Shown: positions 1 through 15,129 of the stretch, one piece after another | Layout of the letters: each line of letters opens with the position of its first letter | Position numbering within the stretch: the stretch's first letter is position 1 | Assembly (NCBI RefSeq): GCF_910591885.1 | Contig: NW_025963576.1 | Coordinates: forward strand, 682,001 to 746,000 | From: Bombus terrestris | Lineage: Eukaryota; Arthropoda; Insecta; Hymenoptera; Apidae | DNA length: 64,000 bases | Reading direction: 5' to 3' | Position numbers and translations under genes: made by a program | The notes under the pieces: model-generated | The model's input: only the letters and a program-made list of their open reading frames with translations | The model's database searches: none | What the model was told of the DNA's origin: nothing

Positions 1-3000
1 TGGACACCGTTGGACACCGTTGGACACCGTTGGACACGGTTGGACATCGGTGGACATCGTGGGACACCGTTGGACACCGTTGGACATCGTTGGACACCGT
101 TGGACCTCGTGGGACAACGTGGGACAACGTGGGACAACGTGGGACAACGTGGGACAACGTGGGACAACGTGGGACAACGTGGGACAACGTGGGACACCGT
201 TGAACACCGTGGGACACCGTTGGACAACGTGGGACAACGTGGGACAACGTGGGACAACGTGGGACAACGTGGGACACCGTTGGACACCGTGGGACACCGT
301 TGGACACCGTTGGACATCGTTGGACACCGTGGGACAACGTGGGACAACCTGGGACAACGTGGGAAAACATGGAACAACGTGGGACAACGTGGGACAACGT
401 GGGACAACGTGGGACACCGTTGGACATCGTTGGACACCGTGGGACAACGTGGGACAACGTGGGACAACGTGGGACAACGTGGGACAACGTGGGACACCGT
501 TGGACATCGTTGGACACCGTGGGACAACGTGGGACAACGTGGGACAACGTGGGACACCGTTGGACACCGTTGGACATCGTTGGACACCGTTGGACACCGT
601 GGGACAACGTGGGACAACGTGGGACAACGTGGGACAACGTGGGACAACGTGGGACAACGTGGGACAACGTGGGACAACGTGGGACAACGTGGGACATCGT
701 GGGACAACGTGGGACACCGTTGGACACCGTGGGACAACGTGGGACAACGTGGGACAACGTGGGACAACGTGGGACAACGTGGGACATCGTGGGACAACGT
801 GGGACAACGTGGGACAACGTGGGACAACGTGGGACAACGTGGGACACCGTTGGACATCGTTGGACACCGTGGGACAACGTGGGACAACGTGGGACAACGT
901 GGGACACCGTTGGACACCGTTGGACATCGTTGGACACCGTTGGACACCGTGGGACAACGTGGGACAACGTGGGACAACGTGGGACAACGTGGGACAACGT
1001 GGGACAACGTGGGACAACGTGGGACAACGTGGGACAACGTGGGACATCGTGGGACAACGTGGGACAACGTGGGAAAACGTGGGACAACGTGGGACACCGT
1101 TGGACAACGTGGGACACCGTTGGACATCGTTGGACACCGTGGGACAACGTGGGGCACCGTTGGACACCGTTGGACATCGTTGGACATCGTTGGACATCGT
1201 GGGACACCGTTGGACATCGTTGGACATCGTTGGACACCGTTGGACATCGTTGGACATCGTTGGACATCGTTGGACACCGTTGGACACCGTTGGACACCGT
1301 TGGACACCGTTGGACATCGGTGGACATCGTGGGACACCGTTGGACACCCTTGGACATCGTTGGACACCGTTGGACACCGTGGGACAACGTGGGACAACGT
1401 GGGACAACGTGGGACAACGTGGGACAACGTGGGACAACGTGGGACAACGTGGGACACCGTTGAACACCGTGGGACACCGTTGGACAACGTGGGACACCGT
1501 TGCACATCGTTGGACATCGTTGGACACCGTTGGACATCGTTGGACATCGTTGGACACCGTTGGACACCGTTGGACACCGTTGGACACCGTTGGACATCGG
1601 GGGACATCGTGGGACACCGTTGGACACCGTTGGACATCGTTGGACACCGTTGGACACCGTGGGACAACGTGGGACAACGTGGGACAACGTGGGACAACGT
1701 GGGACAACGTGGGACAACGTGGGACAACGTGGGACAACGTGGGACACCGTTGAACACCGTGGGACACCGTTGGACAACGTGGGACAACGTGGGACAACGT
1801 GGGACAACGTGGGACAACGTGGGACACCGTTGGACACCGTGGGACACCGTTGGACACCGTTGGACATCGTTGGACACCGTGGGACAACGTGGGACAACCT
1901 GGGACTACGTGGGAAAACATGGAACAACGTGGGACAACGTGGGACAACGTGGGACAACGTGGGACACCGTTGGACATCGTTGGACACCGTGGGACAACGT
2001 GGGACAACGTGGGACACCGTTGGACACCGTTGGACATCGTTGGACACCGTTGGACACCGTGGGACAACGTGGGACAACGTGGGACAACGTGGGACAACGT
2101 GGGACAACGTGGGACACCGTTGGACACCGTTGGACACCGTTGGACACCGTTGGACACCGTGGGACAACGTGGGACAACGTGGGACAACGTGGGACACCGT
2201 TGGACATCGTTGGACACCGTTGGACACCGTGGGACAACGTGGGACAACGTGGGACAACGTGGGACAACGTGGGACAACGTGGGACAACGTGGGACACCGT
2301 TGGACATCGTTGGACACCTTTGGACACCGTGGGACACCGTTGGACACCGTTGGACACCGTTGGACACCGTTGGACACCGTTGGACATCGGTGGACATCGT
2401 GGGACACCGTTGGACACCGTTGGACATCGTTGGACACCGTTGGACACCGTGGGACAACGTGGGACAACGTGGGACAACGTGGGACAACGTGGGACAACGT
2501 GGGACAACGTGGGACAACGTGGGACAACGTGGGACACCGTTGAACACCGTGGGACACCGTTGGACAACGTGGGACAACGTGGGACAACGTGGGACAACGT
2601 GGGACAACGTGGGACACCGTTGGACACCGTGGGACACCGTTGGACACCGTTGGACATCGTTGGACACCGTGGGACAACGTGGGACAACCTGGGACTACGT
2701 GGGAAAACATGGAACAACGTGGGACAACGTGGGACAACGTGGGACAACGTGGGACACCGTTGGACATCGTTGGACACCGTGGGACAACGTGGGACAACGT
2801 GGGACACCGTTGGACACCGTTGGACATCGTTGGACACCGTTGGACACCGTGGGACAACGTGGGACAACGTGGGACAACGTGGGACAACGTGGGACAACGT
2901 GGGACACCGTTGGACACCGTTGGACATCGTTGGACACCGTTGGACACCGTGGGACAACGTGGGACAACGTGGGACACCGTGGGACACCGTTGGACATCGT

Positions 3001-4480
3001 TGGACAACGTTGGACACCGTGGGACAACGTGGGACAACGTGGGACAACGTGGGACAACGTGGGACAACGTCGGACAACGTGGGACAACGTGGGACACCGT
3101 TGGACATTGTTGGACAACGTGGGACATCGTTGGACACCGTTGGACACCGTGGGACAACGTGGGACAACGTGGGACAACGTGGGACAACGTGGGACAACGT
3201 GGGACATCGTGCGACAACGTGGGACAACGTGGGACAACGTGGGACAACGTGGGACAACGTGGGACAACGTGGGACACCGTTGGACACCGTTGGACATCGT
3301 TGGCCATCGTTGGACATCGTGGGACACCGTTGGACATCGTTGGACATCGTTGGACACCGTTGGACATCGTTGGACATCGTTGGACATCGTTGGACACCGT
3401 TGGACACCGTTGGACACCGTTGGACACCGTTGGACATCGGTGGACATCGTGGGACACCGTTGGACACCGTTGGACATCGTTGGACACCGTTGGACACCGT
3501 GGGACAACGTGGGACAACGTGGGACAACGTGGGACAACGTGGGACAACGTGGGACAACGTGGGACAACGTGGGACACCGTTGAACACCGTGGGACACCGT
3601 TGGACAACGTGGGACAACGTGGGACAACGTGGGACAACGTGGGACACCGTTGGACACCGTGGGACACCGTTGGACACCGTTGGACATCGTTGGACACCGT
3701 GGGACAACGTGGGACAACCTGGGACAACGTGGGAAAACATGGAACAACGTGGGACAACGTGGGACAACGTGGGACAACGTGGGACACCGTTGGACATTGT
3801 TGGACACCGTGGGACAACGTGGGACAACGTGGGACACCGTTGGACACCGTTGGACATCGTTGGACACCGTTGGACACCGTAGGACAACGTGGGACAACGT
3901 GGGACAACGTGGGACAACGTGGGACAACGTGGGACAACGTGGGACAACGTGGGACAACGTGGGACAACGTGGGACAACGTGGGACAACGTGGGACACCGT
4001 TGGACATCGTTGGACACCGTGGGACAACGTGGGACAACGTGGGACACCGTGGGACACCGTTGGACACCGTTGGACATCGTTGGACACCGTGGGACAACGT
4101 GAGACAACGTGGGACTACGTGGGACACCGTTGCACACCGTGGGACACCGTGGGACACCGTGGGACAACGTGGGACAACGTGGGACAACGTGGGACAACGT
4201 GGGACAACGTGGGACAACGTGGGACAACGTGGGACACCGTTGGACACCGTGGGACAACGTGGGACAACGTGGGACACCGTTGGACACCGTTGGACATCGT
4301 TGGACACCGTTGGACATCGTTGGACACCGTGGGACAACGTGGGACAACGTGGGACAACGTGGGACACCGTTGGACACCGTTGGACATCGTTGGACATCGT
4401 TGGACATCGTGGGACACCGTTGGACATCGTTGGACATCGTTGGACACCGTTGGACATCGTTGGACATCGTTGGACATCGT
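1..4480. repeat. Higher-order repeat block R1, copy 1
   Basis: This roughly 4.5-kb block reappears directly downstream. Barcode units shared with copy 2 include TGGACACGGT at 31 (4,511), TGGACCTCGT at 101 (4,581), TGAACACCGT at 201 (4,681), GGGACAACCT at 341 (4,821), GGGGCACCGT at 1,151 (5,691), TGGACACCCT at 1,341 (5,881), TGGCCATCGT at 3,301 (7,091) and GAGACAACGT at 4,101 (7,891). The offset is 4,480 at first, 4,540 in the middle and 3,790 at the end. The shifts reflect gain or loss of whole units between the copies. The window may start inside an earlier copy, so the left edge is arbitrary. Confidence 0.93.
1551..2960. repeat. 790-base tandem duplication inside R1 copy 1
   Basis: Two sub-copies, about 1,551-2,170 and 2,341-2,960, align at a constant offset of 790. 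Shared markers are TGGACATCGG (1,591 and 2,381), TGAACACCGT (1,751 and 2,541), and the triplet GGGACAACCT, GGGACTACGT, GGGAAAACAT (1,891 and 2,681). R1 copy 2 has only one such sub-copy, with the triplet at 6,431. Either copy 1 duplicated it after the 4.5-kb duplication or copy 2 lost one member. Confidence 0.9.
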
Positions 4481-7400
4481 TGGACACCGTTGGACACCGT
4501 TGGACACCGTTGGACACGGTTGGACATCGGTGGACATCGTGGGACACCGTTGGACACCGTTGGACATCGTTGGACACCGTTGGACCTCGTGGGACAACGT
4601 GGGACAACGTGGGACAACGTGGGACAACGTGGGACAACGTGGGACAACGTGGGACAACGTGGGACAACGTGGGACACCGTTGAACACCGTGGGACACCGT
4701 TGGACAACGTGGGACAACGTGGGACAACGTGGGACAACGTGGGACAACGTGGGACACCGTTGGACACCGTGGGACACCGTTGGACACCGTTGGACATCGT
4801 TGGACACCGTGGGACAACGTGGGACAACCTGGGACAACGTGGGAAAACATGGAACAACGTGGGACAACGTGGGACAACGTGGGACAACGTGGGACACCGT
4901 TGGACATCGTGGGACACCGTGGGACAACGTGGGACAACGTGGGACAACGTGGGACAACGTGGGACAACGTGGGACAACGTGGGACAACGTGGGACACCGT
5001 TGGACATCGTTGGACACCGTGGGACAACGTGGGACAACGTGGGACAACGTGGGACACCGTTGGACATCGTTGGACACCGTGGGACAACGTGGGACAACGT
5101 GGGACAACGTGGGACACCGTTGGACACCGTTGGACATCGTTGGACACCGTTGGACACCGTGGGACAACGTGGGACAACGTGGGACAACGTGGGACAACGT
5201 GGGACAACGTGGGACAACCTGGGACAACGTGGGACATCGTGGGACAACGTGGGACACCGTTGGACACCGTGGGACAACGTGGGACAACGTGGGACAACGT
5301 GGGACAACGTGGGACAACGTGGGACATCGTGGGACAACGTGGGACAACGTGGGACAACGTGGGACAACGTGGGACAACGTGGGACACCGTTGGACATCGT
5401 TGGACACCGTGGGACAACGTGGGACAACGTGGGACAACGTGGGACACCGTTGGACACCGTTGGACATCGTTGGACACCGTTGGACACCGTGGGACAACGT
5501 GGGACAACGTGGGACAACGTGGGACAACGTGGGACAACGTGGGACAACGTGGGACAACGTGGGACAACGTGGGACAACGTGGGACATCGTGGGACAACGT
5601 GGGACAACGTGGGAAAACGTGGGACAACGTGGGACACCGTTGGACAACGTGGGACACCGTTGGACATCGTTGGACACCGTGGGACAACGTGGGGCACCGT
5701 TGGACACCGTTGGACATCGTTGGACATCGTTGGACATCGTGGGACACCGTTGGACATCGTTGGACATCGTTGGACACCGTTGGACATCGTTGGACATCGT
5801 TGGACATCGTTGGACACCGTTGGACACCGTTGGACACCGTTGGACACCGTTGGACATCGGTGGACATCGTGGGACACCGTTGGACACCCTTGGACATCGT
5901 TGGACACCGTTGGACACCGTGGGACAACGTGGGACAACGTGGGACAACGTGGGACAACGTGGGACAACGTGGGACAACGTGGGACAACGTGGGACACCGT
6001 TGAACACCGTGGGACACCGTTGGACAACGTGGGACACCGTTGCACATCGTTGCACATCGTTGGACACCGTTGGACATCGTTGGACATCGTTGGACACCGT
6101 TGGACACCGTTGGACACCGTTGGACACCGTTGGACATCGGTGGACATCGTGGGACACCGTTGGACACCGTTGGACATCGTTGGACACCGTTGGACACCGT
6201 GGGACAACGTGGGACAACGTGGGACAACGTGGGACAACGTGGGACAACGTGGGACAACGTGGGACAACGTGGGACAACGTGGGACACCGTTGAACACCGT
6301 GGGACACCGTTGGACAACGTGGGACAACGTGGGACAACGTGGGACAACGTGGGACAACGTGGGACACCGTTGGACACCGTGGGACACCGTTGGACACCGT
6401 TGGACATCGTTGGACACCGTGGGACAACGTGGGACAACCTGGGACTACGTGGGAAAACATGGAACAACGTGGGACAACGTGGGACAACGTGGGACAACGT
6501 GGGACACCGTTGGACATCGTTGGACACCGTGGGACAACGTGGGACAACGTGGGACACCGTTGGACACCGTTGGACATCGTTGGACACCGTTGGACACCGT
6601 GGGACAACGTGGGACAACGTGGGACAACGTGGGACAACGTGGGACAACGTGGGACACCGTGGGACACCGTGGGACATCGTTGGACACCGTTGGACACCGT
6701 GGGACAAGGTGGGACAACGTGGGACAACGTGGGACACCGTTGGACATCGTTGGACACCTTTGGACACCGTGGGACAACGTGGGACAACGTGGGACAACGT
6801 GGGACAACGTGGGACAACGTGGGACAACGTGGGACAACGTGGGACAACGTAGGACAACGTGGGACAACGTGGGACACCGTTGGACATTGTTGGACAACGT
6901 GGGACATCGTTGGACACCGTTGGACACCGTGGGACAACGTGGGACAACGTGGGACAACGTGGGACAACGTGGGACAACGTGGGACATCGTGCGACAACGT
7001 GGGACAACGTGGGACAACGTGGGACAACGTGGGACAACGTGGGACAACGTGGGACACCGTTGGACACCGTTGGACACCGTTGGACATCGTTGGCCATCGT
7101 TGGACATCGTGGGACACCGTTGGACATCGTTGGACATCGTTGGACACCGTTGGACATCGTTGGACATCGTTGGACATCGTTGGACACCGTTGGACACCGT
7201 TGGACACCGTTGGACACCGTTGGACATCGGTGGACATCGTGGGACACCGTTGGACACCGTCGGACATCGTTGGACACCGTTGGACACCGTGGGACAACGT
7301 GGGACAACGTGGGACAACGTGGGACAACGTGGGACAACGTGGGACAACGTGGGACAACGTGGGACACCGTTGAACACCGTGGGACACCGTTGGACAACGT

Positions 7401-8080
7401 GGGACAACGTGGGACAACGTGGGACAACGTGGGACACCGTTGGACACCGTGGGACACCGTTGGACACCGTTGGACATCGTTGGACACCGTGGGACAACGT
7501 GGGACAACCTGGGACAACGTGGGAAAACATGGAACAACGTGGGACAACGTGGGACAACGTGGGACAACGTGGGACACCGTTGGACATTGTTGGACACCGT
7601 GGGACAACGTGGGACAACGTGGGACACCGTTGGACACCGTTGGACATCGTTGGACACCGTTGGACACCGTGGGACAACGTGGGACCACGTGGGACAACGT
7701 GGGACAACGTGGGACAACGTGGGACAACGTGGGACAACGTGGGACAACGTGGGACAACGTGGGACAACGTGGGACAACGTGGGACACCGTTGGACATCGT
7801 TGGACACCGTGGGACAACGTGGGACAACGTGGGACACCGTGGGACACCGTTGGACACCGTTGGACATCGTTGGACACCGTGGGACAACGTGAGACAACGT
7901 GGGACTACGTGGGACACCGTTGCACACCGTGGGACACCGTTGGACACCGTGGGACAACGTGGGACAACGTGGGACAACGTGGGACAACGTGGGACAACGT
8001 GGGACAACGTGGGACAACGTGGGACACCGTTGGACACCGTGGGACAACGTGGGACAACGTGGGACACCGTTGGACACCGT
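4481..8080. repeat. Higher-order repeat block R1, copy 2 (internally deleted)
   Basis: Second copy of R1, aligned to copy 1 by the same ordered rare units. It has an extra 60-base segment near 5,051-5,110. It is missing roughly the stretch matching 2,331-3,040 of copy 1, which is one member of the 790-base internal duplication there. After the deletion the copies realign at offset 3,780 (TGGACATTGT at 3,101 and 6,881), then 3,790 after one extra unit. The change is a multiple of 10, as expected for unequal exchange in register. Confidence 0.9.
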
Positions 8081-8280
8081 TGGACATCGTTGGACACCGT
8101 TGGACACCGTGGGACAACGTGGGACACCGTTGGACACCGTGGGACAACGTGGGACAACGTGGGACACCGTTGGACACCGTTGGACATCGTTGGACACCGT
8201 TGGACACCGTGGGACAACGTGGGACAACGTGGGACAACGTGGGACAACGTGGGACAACGTGGGACAACGTGGGACAACGT

Positions 8281-10920
8281 GGGAAACCGTTGGACATCGT
8301 TGGACACCGTGGGACAACGTGGGACAACGTGGGACACCGTTGGACACCGTTGGACATCGTTGGACACCGTTGGATACCGTGGGACAACGTGGGAAAACGT
8401 GGGACAACGTGGGACAACGTGGGAAACCATGGAACAACGTGGGACAACGTGGGACAACGTGGGACAACGTGGGACACCGTTGGACATCGTTGGACACCGT
8501 GGGACAACGTGGGACAACGTGGGACACCGTTGGACACCGTTGGACATCGTTGGACACCGTTGGACACCGTGGGACAACGTGGGACAACGTGGGACAACGT
8601 GGGACACCGTTGAACACCGTGGGACACCGTTGGACAACGTGGGACAACGTGGGACAACGTGGGACAACGTGGGACAACGTGGGACACCGTTGGATATCGT
8701 TGGACACCGTTGGACACCGTGGGACAACGTGGGACAACGTGGGACAACGTGGGACAACGTGGGACAACGTGGGACAACGTGGGACAACGTGGGAAAACGT
8801 GGGACACCGTGGGACACCGTTGGACACCGTTGGACATCGTTGGACACCGTGGGACAACGTGGGACAACCTGGGACAACGTGGGAAAACATGGAACAACGT
8901 GGGACAACGTGGGACAACGTGGGACAACGTGGGACACCGTTGGACATCGTTGGACACCGTGGGACAACGTGGGACAACGTGGGACACCGTTGGACACCGT
9001 TGGACATCGTTGGACATCGTTGGACATCATGGGACACCGTTGGACATCGTTGGACATCGTTGGACACCGTTGGACATCGTTGGACATCGTTGGACATCGT
9101 TGGACACCGTTGGACACCGTTGGACACCGTTGGACACCGTTGGACATCGGTGGACATCGTGGGACACCGTTGGACACCGTTGGACATCGTTGGACACCGT
9201 TGGACACCGTGGGACAACGTGGGACAACGTGGGACAACGTGGGACAACGTGGGACAACGTGGGACAACGTGGGACAACGTGGGACAACGTGGGACACCGT
9301 TGAACACCGTGGGACACCGTTGGACAACGTGGGACAACGTGGGACAACGTGGGACAACGTGGGACAACGTGGGACACCGTTGGACACCGTGGGACACCGT
9401 TGGACACCGTTGGACATCGTTGGACACCGTGGGACAACGTGGGACAACGTGGGACAACGTGGGAAAACATGGAACAACGTGGGACAACGTGGGACAACGT
9501 GGGACAACGTGGGACACCGTTGGACATCGTTGGACACCGTGGGACAACGTGGGACAACGTGGGACACCGTTGGACACCGTTGGACATCGTTGGACACCGT
9601 TGGACACCGTGGGACAACGTGGGACAACGTGGGACAACGTGGGACAACGTGGGACAACGTGGGACAACGTGGGACAACGTGGGACAACGTGGGACAACGT
9701 GGGACAACGTGGGACAACGTGGGACAACGTGGGACACCGTTGGACACCGTTGGACACCGTTGGACATCGTTGGACACCGTTGGACACCGTTGGACACCGT
9801 TGGACATCGGTGGACATCGTGGGACACCGTTGGACACCGCTGGACATCGTTGGACACCGTTGGACACCGTGGGACAACGTGGGACAACGTGGGACAACGT
9901 GGGACAACGTGGGACAACGTGGGACATCGTGGGACAACGTGGGACAACGTGGGACAACGTGGGACAACGTGGGACAACGTGGGACAACGTGGGACAACGT
10001 GGGACAACGTGGGACAACGTGGGACAACGTGGGACACCGTTGGACATCTTTGGACAACGTGGGACAACGTGGGACACCGTTGGACATCGTTGGACACCCT
10101 GGGACAACGTGGGACAACGTGGGACAACGTGGGACAACGTGGGACAACGTGGGACACCGTTGGACACCGTTGGACATCGCTGGACACCGTTGGACACCGT
10201 GGGACAACGTGGGACAACGTGGGACAACGTGGGACAACGTGGGACAACGTGGGACAACGTAGGACAACGTGGGACAACGTGGGACACCGTTGGACATCGT
10301 TGGACAACGTGGGACATCGTGGGACAACGTGGGACAACGTGGGACAACGTGGGACAACGTGGGACATCGTGGGACAACGTGGGACAACGTGGGACAACGT
10401 GGGACAACGTGGGACACCGTTGGACACCGTGGGACACCGTTGGACACCGTTGGACACCGTGGGACAACGTGGGACAACGTGGGACACCGTGGGACAACGT
10501 GGGACACCGTTGGACACCGTTGGACATCGTTGGACACCGTTGGACACCGTGGGACAACGTGGGACAACGTGGGACAACGTGGGACAACGTGGGACAACGT
10601 GGGACAACGTAGGACAACGTGGGACAACGTGGGACACCGTTGGACATCGTTGGACAACGTGGGACATCGTGGGACAACGTGGGACAACGTGGGACAACGT
10701 GGGACAACGTGGGACACCGTTGGACACCGTTGGACATCGTTGGACACCGTTGAACACCGTGGGACAACGTGGGACAACGTGGGACAACGTGGGACAACGT
10801 GGGACAACGTGGGACAACGTGGGACAACGTGGGACAACGTGGGACAACGTAGGACAACGTGGGACAACGTGGGACACCGTTGGACATCGTTGGACAACGT
10901 GGGACATCGTGGGACACCGC
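8281..10920. repeat. Higher-order repeat block R2, copy 1
   Basis: Ordered barcode units match a second copy starting near 11,151. They include GGGAAACCGT 8,281 (11,151), TGGATACCGT 8,371 (11,241), GGGAAACCAT 8,421 (11,291), TGGATATCGT 8,691 (12,100), TGGACATCAT 9,021 (12,710), TGGACATCGG 9,141 (12,830), TGGACATCTT 10,041 (13,800), TGGACATCGC 10,171 (13,920) and TGGACACCGC 10,911 (14,870). The AGG-initial unit (AGGACAACGT), which becomes the main marker of the next domain, appears here at 10,261, 10,611 and 10,851. Confidence 0.87.
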
Positions 10921-11150
10921 TGGACATCGTTGGACACCGTGGGACAACGTGGGACAACGTGGGACAACGTGGGACAACGTGGGACAACGTGGGACAACGT
11001 GGGACAACGTGGGACAACGTGGGACAACGTGGGACAACGTGGGACAACGTGGGACACCGTTGGACACCGTTGGACATCGTTGGACACCGTTGGACACCGT
11101 GGGACAACGTGGGACAACGTGGGACAACGTGGGACAACGTGGGACAACGT

Positions 11151-14100
11151 GGGAAACCGTTGGACATCGTTGGACACCGTGGGACAACGTGGGACAACGT
11201 GGGACACCGTTGGACACCGTTGGACATCGTTGGACACCGTTGGATACCGTGGGACAACGTGGGACAACGTGGGACAACGTGGGACAACGTGGGAAACCAT
11301 GGAACAACGTGGGACAACGTGGGACAACGTGGGACACCGTTGGACATCGTTGGACACCGTGGGACAACGTGGGACAACGTGGGACACCGTTGGACACCGT
11401 TGGACATCGTTGGACACCGTTGGACACCGTGGGACAACGTGGGACAACGTGGGCAACGTGGGACAACGTGGGACAACGTGGGACAACGTGGGACAACGTG
11501 GGACAACGTGGGACAACGTGGGACACCGTTGGACACCGTGGGACACCGTTGGACACCGTTGGACATCGTTGGACATCGTTGGACATCGTTGGACACCGTT
11601 GGACACCGTTGGACACCGTTGGACACCGTTGGACATCGGTGGACATCGTGGGACACCGTTGGACACCGTTGGACATCGTGGGACAACGTGGGACAACGTG
11701 GGACAACGTGGGACAACGTGGGACAACGTGGGACAACGTGGGACAACGTGGGACAACGTGGGACAACGTGGGACAACGTGGGACAACGTGGGACAACGTG
11801 GGACAACGTGGGACAACGTGGGACAACGTGGGACAACGTGGGACACCGTTGGACATCGTTGGACACCGTGGGACAACGTGGGACAACGTGGGACAACGTG
11901 GGACAACGTGGGACACCGTTGGACACCGTTGGACATCGTTGGACACCGTTGGACACCGTGGGACAACGTGGGACACCGTTGGACACCGTGGGACAACGTG
12001 GGACAACGTGGGACACCGTTGAACACCGTGGGACACCGTTGGACAACGTGGGACAACGTGGGACAACGTGGGACAACGTGGGACAACGTGGGACACCGTT
12101 GGATATCGTTGGACACCGTTGGACACCGTGGGACAACGTGGGACAACGTGGGACAACGTGGGACAACGTGGGACAACGTGGGACAACGTGGGAAAACGTG
12201 GGACACCGTGGGACACCGTTGGACACCGTTGGACATCGTTGGACACCGTGGGACAACGTGGGACAACCTGGGACAACGTGGGAAAACATGGAACAACGTG
12301 GGACAACGTGGGACAACGTGGGACAACGTGGGACACCGTTGGACATCGTTGGACACCGTGGGACAACGTGGGACAACGTGGGACACCGTTGGACACCGTT
12401 GGATATCGTTGGACACCGTTGGACACCGTGGGACAACGTGGGACAACGTGGGACAACGTGGGACAACGTGGGACAACGTGGGACAACGTGGGACAACGTG
12501 GGACAACGTGGGACAACGTGGGAAAACGTGGGACATCGTGGGACAACGTGGGACAACGTGGGACAACGTGGGACAACGTGGGACACCGTTGGACAACGTG
12601 GGACACCGTTGGACATCGTTGGACACCGTGGGACAACGTGGGACAACGTGGGACAACGTGGGACAACGTGGGACACCGTTGGACACCGTTGGACATCGTT
12701 GGACATCGTTGGACATCATGGGACACCGTTGGACATCGTTGGACATCGTTGGACACCGTTGGACATCGTTGGACATCGTTGGACATCGTTGGACACCGTT
12801 GGACACCGTTGGACACCGTTGGACACCGTTGGACATCGGTGGACATCGTGGGACACCGTTGGACACCGTTGGACATCGTTGGACACCGTTGGACACCGTG
12901 GGACAACGTGGGACAACGTGGGACAACGTGGGACAACGTGGGACAACGTGGGACAACGTGGGACAACGTGGGACAACGTGGGACACCGTTGAACACCGTG
13001 GGACACCGTTGGACAACGTGGGACAACGTGGGACAACGTGGGACAACGTGGGACAACGTGGGACACCGTTGGACACCGTGGGACACCGTTGGACACCGTT
13101 GGACATCGTTGGACACCGTGGGACAACGTGGGACAACCTGGGACAACGTGGGAAAACATGGAACAACGTGGGACAACGTGGGACAACGTGGGACAACGTG
13201 GGACACCGTTGGACATCGTTGGACACCGTGGGACAACGTGGGACAACGTGGGACACCGTTGGACACCGTTGGACATCGTTGGACACCGTTGGACACCGTG
13301 GGACAACGTGGGACAACGTGGGACAACGTGGGACAACGTGGGACAACGTGGGACAACGTGGGACAACGTGGGACAACGTGGGACAACGTGGGACAACGTG
13401 GGACAACGTGGGACAACGTGGGACAACGTGGGACAACGTGGGACACCGTTGGACATCGTTGGACACCGTGGGACAACGTGGGACAACGTGGGACACCGTG
13501 GGACACCGTTGGACACCGTTGGACATCGTTGGACACCGTTGGACACCGTTGGACACCGTTGGACATCGGTGGACATCGTGGGACACCGTTGGACACCGTT
13601 GGACATCGTTGGACACCGTTGGACACCGTGGGACAACGTGGGACAACGTGGGACAACGTGGGACAACGTGGGACAACGTGGGACATCGTGGGACAACGTG
13701 GGACAACGTGGGACAACGTGGGACAACGTGGGACAACGTGGGACAACGTGGGACAACGTGGGACAACGTGGGACAACGTGGGACAACGTGGGACACCGTT
13801 GGACATCTTTGGACAACGTGGGACAACGTGGGACACCGTTGGACATCGTTGGACACCGTGGGACAACGTGGGACAACGTGGGACAACGTGGGACAACGTG
13901 GGACACCGTTGGACACCGTTGGACATCGCTGGACACCGTTGGACACCGTGGGACAACGTGGGACAACGTGGGACAACGTGGGACAACGTGGGACAACGTG
14001 GGACAACGTAGGAGAACGTGGGACAACGTGGGACACCGTTGGACATCGTTGGACAACGTGGGACATCGTGGGACAACGTGGGACAACGTGGGACAACGTG

Positions 14101-14880
14101 GGACAACGTGGGACATCGTGGGACAACGTGGGACAACGTGGGACAACGTGGGACAACGTGGGACACCGTTGGACACCGTGGGACACCGTTGGACACCGTT
14201 GGACACCGTGGGACAACGTGGGACAACGTGGGACACCGTGGGACAACGTGGGACACCGTTGGACACCGTTGGACATCGTTGGACACCGTTGGACACCGTG
14301 GGACAACGTGGGACAACGTGGGACAACGTGGGACAACGTGGGACAACGTGGGACAACGTAGGACAACGTGGGACAACGTGGGACACCGTTGGACATCGTT
14401 GGACACCGTTGGACACCGTGGGACAACGTGGGACAACGTGGGACAACGTGGGACAACGTGGGACAACGTGGGACACCGTTGGACACCGTTGGACATCGTT
14501 GGACACCGTTGGACACCGTGGGACAACGTGGGACAACGTGGGACAACGTGGGACAACGTTGGACAACGTGGGACAACGTAGGACAACGTGGGACAACGTG
14601 GGACACCGTTGGACATCGTTGGACAACGTGGGACATCGTGGGACAACGTGGGACAACGTGGGACAACGTGGGACAACGTGGGACACCGTTGGACACCGTT
14701 GGACATCGTTGGACACCGTTGGACACCGTGGGACAACGTGGGACAACGTGGGACAACGTGGGACAACGTGGGACAACGTGGGACAACGTGGGACAACGTG
14801 GGACAACGTAGGACAACGTGGGACAACGTGGGACACCGTTGGACATCGTTGGACAACGTGGGACATCGTGGGACACCGCT
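11151..14880. repeat. Higher-order repeat block R2, copy 2 (expanded)
   Basis: Copy 2 of R2. The offset to copy 1 grows from 2,870 to 3,409, 3,689 and about 3,750, so copy 2 carries several inserted segments totalling nearly 0.9 kb by 14 kb. It also contains the 9-base unit at 11,451, which moves the array phase by one base and gives the offsets their odd final digit. GGAGAACGT at 14,011 is a private substitution of this copy. The last 670 bases (14,211-14,880) recur at 22,091-22,760 at offset 7,880. Confidence 0.85.
11451..11459. repeat. 9-base unit GGGCAACGT, first phase slip
   Basis: One A is missing relative to GGGACAACGT. Units begin at positions ending in 1 before this point and in 0 after it. 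The lost base is not in a homopolymer. Confidence 0.97.
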
Positions 14881-15129
14881 GGACATCGTTGGACACCGTG
14901 GGACAACGTGGGACAACGTGGGACAACGTGGGACAACGTGGGACAACGTGGGACAACGTGGGACAACGTGGGACAACGTGGGACAACGTGGGACACCGTT
15001 GGACATCGTTGGACACCGTGGGACAACGTGGGACAACGTGGGACACCGTGGGACACCGTTGGACACCGTTGGACATCGTTGGACACCGTGGGACAACGTG
15101 GGACAACGTGGGACACCGTTGGACACCGT

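Noticed and set aside
7681..7690. Isolated odd units such as GGGACCACGT (7,681), GGGACAAGGT (6,701) and GGATAACGTG (33,891)
   Set aside because: These are single substitutions with no recurrence or flanking change. They may be point mutations or sequencing errors and define no element.
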